DNA from: a virus
Length of the DNA stretch: 53,921 nucleotides
Direction: 5' to 3' (one strand)
IMG/VR virus record: IMGVR_UViG_3300024529_000001
Span: 1-53,921 of that record
Part shown: in pieces, positions 25,418 through 37,400 of the stretch
Layout: every line of letters begins with the position of its first letter
Numbering within the stretch: position 1 is the first letter of the stretch
Notes under the pieces: generated by a model
Databases searched by the model: none
What the model was told of the DNA's origin: nothing
What the model saw: only the letters and a program-made list of their open reading frames with translations
Translations under genes and position numbers: made by a program

Positions 25418-28400
25418 TTAACAATTTTGATCAAATATTTCTAATATTTGGTTTATACTATTCTCTATATTATCTTCTAACATCTTATTAGTTATATTCT
25501 GACTATTATTTATATTATCAGTTATAACACTATTTTCTATAGATTTTGGATTTATGTATCCAAATTTTTTATAAAGCTGTTCACTAAGATATTGATAAGT
25601 TTTAGGTGCTTTTCTATATAAATTTTCTCCATAACCACTGCTTAAAAATAATAATTTATTTCCATTATTCATTTCTGTAACATAATAATCTATATCAGTA
25701 TCAATATTTTCTTTATTAAATTCAAAATTTTCATCATTTTGAATATCATTTAAAATAATTCCCATATTTCCATCTACATAATTTTTAGACTTAATTTTAT
25801 ATGCTTTGTTATTTAGATAAAAGTTTTCATTTTGTACTGGTAAAACAATTAACTCATTAGTATTTTCAGTTTTTTCAACTAAACTGTCTATATAAGCACC
25901 ATTTTTTCTATAAGTATTAATAAGCTGTATAGATGAATTATTTATATAAATATTATTTATATCAGTAAGTGTTTCTTTTAAATTACTTGTTTTTTCTGTC
26001 CAATTTTTAAATCTCCAAGCTTTTTGATTTTGATCTTCATATTTATTAATAAGACTTTTAGTAAATGAATCTAAATATTCTGCACTTTTCATTCTTCCAT
26101 CATAAGTTTTATCATTAAACATATCAATGACATCCTTATGAGCAGACTTTAATACTTCTAATATTTTTTCATTAGGTACACCTCTTACTAAAGATAGCGG
26201 ACTATTTATATCTTGTCCTGTTTGAAAAAACGCAAAAAATGGAAAATCTTTAAAAAACTCTGTTATCATTTTATTATCTTCTTCATTTTCTACCTTTTTT
26301 ATATTTGGATCCATTAATTCTGAAACATTTAAATAATAATTTTCAAAAGTTTCACCGTCATCTATTTTTTCGTTATACTTTAAATTAGTCACATAATTTC
26401 CTTTATCAATTACTAAATTGCTTAATATTTCGTATTGATTAATTAAATCTGGATGTTTATCTAAAATTTCTGATAACCTAACCGCATAAGTATTAGTTGA
26501 TTTAAATAGTTTTTGTTTATTATATATGTTATCTAATGTTTTTTGATTTAAATAAAAATCATAAACTTTTTTTAGACTTTCTTTTTTCTTTTCTGTTTCT
26601 TCTTCAGCAACATATTCATCATATAAATCAGTAAAATATTTATCATCATATAAATCTTCTGCTGTTGTTGAAGATTTTAATAATTCTTTTTGTAAAGCAA
26701 ATTCAAAATAATCATCAAAAGAAGTTATATATCTACCAATTTTAGGATCTTTTTTAGCATCTAAAAAATCGCTATTAAGTTTATTTGAATTTACATATAT
26801 AACATCATCTTTAATTGCTACACCTTGTTTTAGATTTTGTACATATTCAATTTTTAAATCTTTTTCAACTTTAAGGCCGCTTAATACTAATTTTCCATCA
26901 ACAATTTTAGGTAAAAAAGATTCTCTTATTTTATTTTGAAACATAAATGATACAAGATCATTTTTAAAAATATTAACAAATCTTTCTTTACCATCTACAT
27001 CATTAGTCATTCCCATCTTTTTCAATGGAACGCTTCCTGAAGCTATTTCATTAGATAAATGATTATTTATATCTGGATGATTTCTTAATTCAAATAAATT
27101 AGATAAATACTTTAATGAAAATTCTGATATATCAAATAATCCTATTATAGATGTATTAATCATTTTACTAATTAAATTTGGATCAAAATAGTTTAAATTT
27201 AATAATCCTAATTTTGCTTTTTCTCTTTCAAATGCTGCATATAATGAAGTTGATTTTTTAGTATCATAAGTTAAATTAGTTTTAATCTGTGTCATTTCAT
27301 TAGATGGAGCTCTAAGTTTTAAATAATGATAAAACGCTGCTTGCGCAACTTCTCTATTATTATCATCAATACCATTCATTGCAATATCTTTTAAAATTTC
27401 AATATTATCTATTTCTTTTTCATACTTTTCAATTTCTGTATTTGCAATCTTAAAAGAATTAAAATTAAAATTTTTCTTAGATGTATTAAATTCTTTAGGA
27501 AATTTATTTAAAGGATTTAATATAACAGCTTCTTCAGCTTTTATATTTATTAACCTAAGACCAAATGGAGATTTACTCGCCTCTTCAGATTGCTTTGTCA
27601 AGTATGCTTTTGATAATTCATAAAATACAGATTTTTTTATTCTAACTTGTTTTATATAATTTACTACATAAGGATTAGAAATAAAATAAATTGCTTTTTC
27701 TTCTGGAACACCGCTTTCAGTTAACAAAGTAAGTAAAGGAGCATTTTCAATTCCTGCATTAATATCAAATAACCAGGCTTTCTTTTCAACATCTACTGCA
27801 CCATTTATTAATTGAGAATTTGTATCAGATATTTTAGTTGTACCATTAACATCATAAATATTAGAAAGAGATATATACTCTTTTTTATTTTTTAAAAATT
27901 TATTATGTGATAGCTTTAATTTAACTTTTTGTGTAATTCTTGGTTTATTACCTGTATGATAAACAGTAAATTTTGCATCTATAAGTTGTAAATATTCAAT
28001 AAATCTTTCATCAACACCAGGCATATCACCAACAATAAAAGTTACTCCTCTTTTAGCTTGTTCTACTATTTTTTGTTTTGTATACTCACTTAAATCAGTG
28101 TACTTATATGAAGCATTACGTGCTAACATAACAACTGAAGTTTCATCATTTAAAATATTTTTTGAATCTTCATTTTCATCAACTTCTTCTAAATTTATTT
28201 TTCCTTTTATTTTATTTAAAGATGTATTACTACTACTATCTTCTTTTCTTATTTCACCAATAAAACCATTAGCATCTTTACGCATTGCAGCATCTTTAGC
28301 ATCTCCTTCAGCTGTACCTTTTCCTTTATTACTAGATCCAGGAATAGCTTTTGTATTAAAATCAATATCATTTATATATGCTCCCATTCTATTATATACA

Positions 28401-31400
28401 GAATTAAATGTATTGTTTACAGCATATAAACCTAATACAGCTTTTCCAATTGCATTAGATGCATGTTTATACAAATTATAAATTGGTTCAAATATTCTTG
28501 CAACTTCTAATACATCACTTTCACCTTCATCAGTATTTAATTGCTGATATTGAGAATATTTCTTTTTACCAGCAGGACTTTGAGCCATTTTATCAGCTAA
28601 TGCTTCTAATGATGCATTACCTAATGGTAAAACTAAATCAATAAAATTTTCTGGTTGCTCAAGTATTTCTCTTATAACTTTAATAGTGTCATTATCTATA
28701 CCTTTTGAACCAACAGAATTTAACTTTCTTTTATTTTCAGCTAATTTTTCATATAAAGGTTTTAGAATATTTTTTTCTTCTTTATTAAAAATTTCATATT
28801 CTTCTGTTAAATAAAATTGTTCTAATGCTTCTAATCTATTTTCTACCTCATTAATAGCATTTCTAGTTTCATATAGTTTATTAGTAACATATGTTCCTTT
28901 TACTTTTAATGATTGAGTATATAATTCATTCCAGGTAGTAAGTAATTGTTTTTTAAGTTTTCTATCAACTTTTGATTCTTGTCTAAAAGTTTCTTCTTTT
29001 TCTTGAAACTCAATTTGAAGCTCAGGACTTAATTTTTTCTTTCTTTCTTTCCACTTACTTTTTCTCCAATTATTTCTTTTTTCTTTTATTTGATCTTTTA
29101 TAAAATCTATTTTATTTTCTAAGTCTTCTTTATTTTCAGTTACATCTAAATTTTTAATTAATTCTGTTTTACCATTAATAACTGTTAAGTTAGGCATATA
29201 TATAGAAAGCTTATCAACATCAAAATCTGAACCTGATTTAGCAACCATTTCAGAAGGAGGTATAATTATATTACCAGCTGATTCAGGCAAAAATTCTCCA
29301 ACTTCCATAAATTCCATAGAGTTAAGACCTTGAACTGGTATACGTACACCAACCATAGTAATCATTCTTCTATTGTCATCTTTATTTAACCAATCTTCAT
29401 TTTTTATTACCTTATTCAATCTTTCTCTAGTACGAATTTTATCACCTTTTAAATCTGTTAAATTAAGTAATTTTGTAAAATCACCTTGTAATGCAATTTT
29501 AATTTTCATTGCAGAGGTCAGACCATTATTAGCATTTTCTTGATATGAAGCTAAACCATCAGTACCATATGTTTGTTTATCTAATTCTGTTGCGTTTGTA
29601 AACTGTGAACTTTCAAAACCAGAATTAGAAACTAATACAAGCATTTCTCCATTTAGTTTTGACTTAATTAATTTATTATTAACTAATGCCATTAACATTT
29701 TTTCTATTTGTGGAGCATTTAGAGATAAAGATAAATCAGTAACTATTTCACCATTATAATCAACATTAATAAAATCAAGCTCATGTGCAGCAAGATCTCT
29801 AGCTTTTAATTGCCTAGCTACCATTTCAACTAAACCTGAAACATCTTCAGATCCTAAAGTATATCCTGATTCTCTTAATATTTCTTTTTTAGTACTTTCA
29901 ATTTTTTGTTCTAATAAATTTTCATATGTAGTAGCAAAAGCTTTCATTTTTTTAGAAATAGCTCTTCCTTTTTCAAATATATTTAACTCTACTAATTTTC
30001 TAAATTGAGTTGAAAATGTAGCCTTTCTTTTAAATTCTGGATGAATATCAATTTGATCTTTTAAGTATTCTAAATAAATTGGATTAGAAATAAATTTACT
30101 TTCTTCATTAAATTCTCTACTTTCTGTAGGTTTTATATCTCCTTTATATAATAATGAATTTTCACCATTTTCAGTTATTGTAGAAATCTTACTTCCTGAA
30201 CCATATGTACCATAAGTAATATTTTCTCTTGTCATTTTATTATGTAACTTTTCCAAGTTAGTTCCTTCAATTACATTTGGTATTAAAGGCATTAATGAAT
30301 ATTTATGAAAACCTGTTAAAGGTACACTATTAGTAGTAGCTAAAGGTCCAAAATATTGATATTTTCTAACTGGAAAAAATTCTGATAAATTGTATTTAGA
30401 TACATCTTCTTTATTAATAATTTTTTGGAATAACTCTTCTTGTTTTTTTGACCATTTACCTTGTAATTTACCAAGTATTCTATAAGCATCAAATGTAAGA
30501 TATCCTTGACCATCACCTTCTTCCATTTTTAGATATGGTTTTATTGCACTTTGAACTGCATTATTTATCATATCATCTTTTACAGTTTTAGATAATTTAA
30601 GATTTTTATATCTTTCTATATAATATTTTCTAAATGCTTTTTCATAATTTTCAGCATATGCAGATTCTATTTCATTTTCTTTTAAAACTATAGTATTAAG
30701 TTTACCATTAAAATATAAAAGAACATTAGACATTAAACCAAGTGATTGTGCGTATGTTGTATTACGTGTTGGATTTGAAGTATTAGGAGCAGTAAATACA
30801 TTATTAATCCAATTATACATTGCTTGATCAGTTCTAAAGATTTGACCTGCAGAAGCCATCGCTGCATTTCTTTTATGAAAATCTTCTTTTAGCATATTAT
30901 ATTGAGAAGGATCTCCATAAAATATTGTCATTAAATCAAATTTATTTAACATTTGATTTGCAACATATGAGCTTACTATTATTTCTGCCATTTGTTCTTT
31001 TGAAAGCTTTTCATCAGTATATTCTCCTAATTCTTTAGATATTTTATTTTCTAAAGACTCTGATATAAAAGGCATTTCATTAAATTTCTGATATGTCTGT
31101 TCATAAACATTATTTAAATAATCATTTAAATCAAGAGTTAACCAATCTCTTAATGACCAATTTAAATCATAGTCATCATCAAGAAATTCTTCAACTGTAT
31201 CATATTCTTTATCTAATACATCCATATCCAATTGATCTTGAATATTATCATAAAGCTCTTCACTTATCATTCCTTTAAAAGTATACAACTCTGTACCTTT
31301 AGCTTTTATTTTATTTGTACCAACTGTATATCCTAAAACTTCAGGTTGACCACCTTTTTTTATTATTTCTATTTTTTTAATATCAGCTATTATATGATCT

Positions 31401-34400
31401 ATAATTTTGTTAATAGTTTTTACTGTTCCATCAGTTGTAACAACTTCACTAAAATTCTCACCATCATAAAACTTTATTGTTTTCTCATAATCTTTAGAAA
31501 ACTCTACACTGTCAATATATACATGTTTATTTTTTCCAGAATTTTTAACTCTTGATGGCGAAGCAGCTAGTGATGTAGATTTTGAAGCATGTCTTGGAAA
31601 TTCAGGATTACCTCTTATTATAGTATCATGTATATCTTGAATTAATTTATCATTATCTGTTAAATCAGCTGTTACATTTGACTTATCTAAAATTTCATCT
31701 TTTACTTTAGCAACTCCAGATAAATTTGTTAATTTAAGTACTATTTCTTTTTTAGTTGTTTTATCAATCAGTTTTGGACCTTCTCCATTTCCAATATCAA
31801 ATATTGAATTTAATATACCATTTGATAATACAGAAGGATTATTTCTAAAATCTAAGAAAGACATATAAGGTTTAGAAACTAATTCAGAATAAGTTTTAGA
31901 TTTATTAATTGCATTTACAATTCTATTTACAGTCCCATTATAAGTATGTTCATTTTGTAAATCATTGTTTGCGTTATTTACAGAAAAATTAGAATATTTA
32001 TCAGAAAATTTAGATTCAGCATTTAATATTTCAGTTACTCTAGCAGTTTCACTTGATAAGTCTTTAATTATATCAAATATTAAACCTTTTCTTTTTTTAT
32101 CTATTAATGCAGTATATATGTATTTTATTGATTCTTTATATTTTTCTTTATTATTAATCTCATTAATTAATAAGTTATTATTATCTAAATTAAAACCAAT
32201 ATTTTTTAAAAATGTAAAAGGATTTTTTTGAGCAGCATAATAATCAGGATAAGTTCTTCTAAACTTAGTATTTTCTCCAGTTTTTAAAACAGGTACTTTT
32301 CCTCTTCCTTTTATTTTTATTTCTGTTATATACTTATTTGGATCTCTTTTTATTGATTTAAAAAATGAAGAAAAATTAGCTCTTATTTTTTGTAAATTAC
32401 CATGTGCAGCACCAGAAGTTAATTCATATTCAAGAATAGATTCATAATCTTTCTTCCCAGATTCACTTTTTATTTCTTTTTTAGTATTTAATTTAACAGT
32501 TATCTGCTCTAATGGTACTCTTGATTTATTAAACACTTGCCAAAAATCTGTCCATATGTCTACTTCAGAATCTGCTTTAGCTAAATTAGGATCACCTAAT
32601 TTTTTTAATAATTCATTTATTGTACCTGCTACATTTGCATCTGCTTTAGAAGCTTTTTTAAGAGCATCATACATTTCTTCTGGATGTTCTATTGACTCTA
32701 AAGTTTTTAATAATCTACTCCAAGTTTTATTAAATTCAGAAAGTTCATGAATATCAATTTGATTAAGTTTTGGTGAACCATCTTCATTATATTTATGTAA
32801 ACTTTTTATTAAAAATAAAATTTGTTTTGACGCACTTTGAATTGTTGAAAGCTTATTACTTGACCCTTCAATTACTTGTTGCCATTGTTGATTTTCTGTG
32901 TTAACACTTATTAAGTCTTTTACTGCTTCTGCATCTAAAGAATCAGTTAAACTTCCTGTATATTTAGAGTTATTTCTATGATATGCTGCTACACCTTTTG
33001 TAGATCCTAAATCACTTATATCACCCCATTGAGATATTGCATAATCTAATAATTCTTTTTTATATTCTGTATCTGCAGTTTCTCTAAGTTCTGTAAACTT
33101 ATATAAAGCAAATTGATATGCATGTTTATAGAAAAATTCAGGAGCGGTATGCCATGCAGATGACCATTTAGTATTTTTATCTTGATCAATCCTCATATTA
33201 ATAAATGTAGAAATAAATGAATCTATAGATTTCATTAATACTCTTGACTTTTGAATGTCTAAATTTTCTACATTTTCATTTAAAGACTCTATTCCGTAAT
33301 TTAGTTTTCCCCATTTAACATTGTTAATAGAATAATTTCTCTGTTCAAAATCCCCATTATAAAGCTCTTTTTGTAATTTTCTTACTGAATTTAATATTTC
33401 TGGCCTTACAATTGCACTTTCATAAGAAGTATTAGTAAATAAAGATTTTAGAAAGTTAAATATTCTACTAAATATATTATTTCTTTTAGGAGAATCTTTC
33501 TTAGTAATTTTTCCTCCTGAAAGGCCATACGCTCTATAATCTTCTGCTAAATACTCTTCTATTTCTTTATCATTAGCTTCAGAAAACTTTTTAGTTACTC
33601 CTTTATATGTTACAAAAGTCCCAGTATCTTTTTTTACTTCATTATATAATTCAGATTTTTCTTCTAGAGTTAAAAATAATTGGGTGAAACCATGCCATGA
33701 TTCATGGTAAAGATCTGTGTAATTAAAACCATCATGTAATGTTATACCATCTACTGTAAACTGTGCATATATATTAGAGTTTACAATATTAGATATTATT
33801 TCATATGGTAAATACTTAGACATAGGATTTGAATCATACCATTGTTTAGCTCTTTTTTGTTGTCTTTTTGTTTCGGCTCTTTGAGTTTCTCCTGCAGGTT
33901 TTGTTCTATATAATTCTTCAGAAAGATCATCAGTAGAATTAAATCCTGTATTATTCTTTTTAGGTTCTTTTTTTATTTTTACCTCACTAGTTTGTGCTGG
34001 TTGAGTAGATTCTAATTCCTGTTGAGCTAATTTTAAACCTTCAAGAAAAGCTTGGTCAATTAACTGATTAGTATTATGCGTGAAATTTTCATATTGCATT
34101 AACTTTTTAGCAGGTTCTGAATTAGGATTTTGTTTAAATGATTCAACTACAAGTTGCTTCATTAAACCTAAACTATCTGCTGCTTTCATTTGTGCAACAG
34201 TAGCTTTGCCTCTTATTTTTCTTCCGTATCCAGGTGTAGTTTTAAGATTATTATATTTATTATAAGTTGTTTGATCAAAAGTACCAGACTTATTAGATTG
34301 ATAAGCATGTTCTACACTACCATATTCTCTACCTTCCCAAGTAAATTTTCTTGGGGCTAAATTAGATAATACTTTGGTAGATTTTTCAGATTCAGCTTGT

Positions 34401-37400
34401 CCCCAATAAACATTTATAGTTCCTTTTCTTTCAACCTCACTAGTTTGTGGTGTTGGTTGAGCTTTTAATGCAGTAGTAAGAATATTTTTAATATTTGTTT
34501 TTTCTTGAGCGGTAAGTTTACTACCTCTATTACCTGCGACATTAAGAGTTTTAATATTATTATCAGCTAAGAATTTTCTTAATTGTTCCGCTGTAGGGTT
34601 TAGAATAAAAGGCTTACTATGTTTTTTAGCATATCTTTCTGTAGCAATTTTTCCTGCACTATCTGCACTAGTAGCAAAATAAGCTGTTCCATCTGAATTT
34701 AAAGTATTCATTTCTGTTCTAGCAGTATAAGCATCAGTTTTACCTTCTGCATATTTATCCTGTTCTTCTGCTGTGATTTCTTTGACACCATATTTTTCTG
34801 CTAAAGAAGGGTCTTTTTTACCAGCTTCTGTTAAAAATCCTACAGGAGCTGTTCCACCAGTTTTCATTCCTAATGCTTTTCCAACTTCTAAACCAATCTG
34901 ATCTACACCTGTTTGCCCTCCAGAAATAACTTTAGTAACTTGTTGTGTTGGTTTTAAATTAGGTATTTTTTCTAATTTTTTTAATTTATATGGTTTTTCA
35001 ATTCCAGAAAATTCAGATGGATAAGTTGTATATTCACCTCTTACAGATGCAGCTTTAATAGGAATTATTAATAATTCAGATGCACTAAGACCATCTGTGT
35101 TATTTAAGAGAATGTTATATGTTGATAATTGTTTTGAAAACTTAGAAGCATCACTTTCACTACCTTCAAAACCACTGTCAAAGAACTTACTACCAGCTCT
35201 TTTGGTTTTCATATCCCAAATCTTTATTTCTCCAGTCTTCTTATTTATAGTTAAAAGATCTAATGTTCCTGCTATACCTAACTCATCATTATAAACAAGC
35301 ATTCCTTCTGAATAAACTTTTTCATCTTCTGAAATATTTTCTTCAGTCCAATAATCAATTGCATCAATAACATCTTTATACGCTGATCTTTTAATTGCGT
35401 TCTTTTTAAACTCACTATTAGCAATAAAGTTTTTATATAATTTGGGACCATCTTCAGAAAAATAATCTCTAAAAATTTCATCAAAAGTAGTTCCAATAAC
35501 TGCTCCTGTTTTAATTCTTAATATTGCATCTTCTTCAGTGTTATTATTTTTATCTATAGGATTATCTAATAAATCTAAAAGATAACTAGACTCAAGCCTG
35601 TTTCTATCAATATTTATAGTTCCATCATCATTAAACACAAATGCATCTTTTTTTTCTACTTCTCTTAAATTATCAAGAGTGTCAGATGATTCAGATATTA
35701 CATCCGTTACTCTATTATAAGTACGTATTACATTTCTATTTTCATCAAGTTGAATATATGTTTTTTTATCAGGCGATAATATAAAATTTTCTGATCTAGC
35801 TACAATCTGATCTAATACAACTATACTATTAGCTACAGAAGAATTTTTAAGACTTGTATTACCTTTTATTATTCTTTTATTTCTTTTAAGATTATTTAAA
35901 TCAGATACAGAAAAAGTGTAATAACCTCCAAGTAATGGTACTTGACCTTCAGCATTAACTACAAAAGGAGATGAAAAGTTTTCTTTTACAAAATCATTAT
36001 AATCTTTTTCTTGTGTTTCAACTTTATTATTTTCTATAGAAATTATATCATTTATTTTAGTTCCTAATGATCGTGAATCAAGATTTAATTGTAAAACAAA
36101 GCTTTTTTCTATTTTCTTTTTATTTTTATCTGTTATAGAATATTTATAACCTTCTATTTTTTTCTCTATATCTTTTTTTAATTGCTTCTTAGTATATACA
36201 TCCCCTTTTTTATTTTTTACAATTAATTCTTTTGGATTTTTTTTGTCATAACTATATTTATAATCACTTATATACGTATATTGTTTAATTAATTTAATTC
36301 TTTCTAAAGCCTTTATATCCAAGTCATCATTTAAAAGAAGTTCTTTTATAAAATCTGCGTACTTAGTATCCTTTAGAAGTAAATAATCTATTGGTATATT
36401 AGGTGTAAAAGGATCAGAAACTTTTATAACAGCCTTTCCTTTATTCTCTCCTACTTTTTCTATTTCAATATCAAAAGGTAAAGTTTCATTAAAATTTATT
36501 TCACTTAATGGAACCTTTTCTTCATAGTTAACAACTGCATGACCTGGATTTACAGTTGTAATTTCAGTAATAACTTTATTATTCTTTTTATCACTTTGAA
36601 TATATTTTATTGCATCATCTACAGCTTTCCAATCTGCATCAAATCTTTTTTTAACTTCTTTAACTGATTCTCCAGTTTTTTTAGCTACATCTTGAAAAGA
36701 TGCTAAACCTCTATAAAAATTTTCTTTATTTCCAAAAGTTCTTCTAACATTATCATATGAAGCAATTCCTTCTTCAGCAGATACCACATTATAATTACCA
36801 GAGTCATCTTCCTTAAAATATAATATATTACCATTATTATCTGTAATAACAGCAGATATACCATTTTGATAATCTACTTTTCTCTGAGCTAATGTTTGTT
36901 TCTTTTGAACTACATCTTTTTTTAATTTTTCATCCCATCTATAATCAATATGTTCTTTATCAGTAATTCTTCTTAAATGATCTGGTCTTAAATCTTCTTT
37001 TCTCAACATTGTTTGAGACATAAGAGTTATTTTAAAACCTGTATGTCCTCCAAAAGTAAGATCAGACATTGATAAATTATCTGATTTATCTAATGCTAAT
37101 GCAAATGCTTTTTTTAAATTTTTATAAAATGTATTTTCTTTATCTAAGATTCCTTGTTGAGATGATAGTGCAGCATACAAGTGAGGTCTAGTTATTGTTG
37201 ACGCAACATCTTGCGGTTTAGCATCAAAAATAACATTTGTTACTCTACTTTTTTCATCTATTGAATTTCCTGCATTATTTCTTTTTAACTTCTTTTTTTG
37301 TTTACGAGATAATGTAGAAGGATCAATTTTAAAATATTTAAAAAACTTGTTAAAATCACTAAATTCTTCTACTAATTTTCCTAAATTATCTAAACTAAAA

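Noticed and set aside
28098-28481. 127-codon plus-strand ORF inside the RNA polymerase giant gene
   Set aside because: It is antisense to a conserved-looking protein segment and lacks a leader; a composition shadow.
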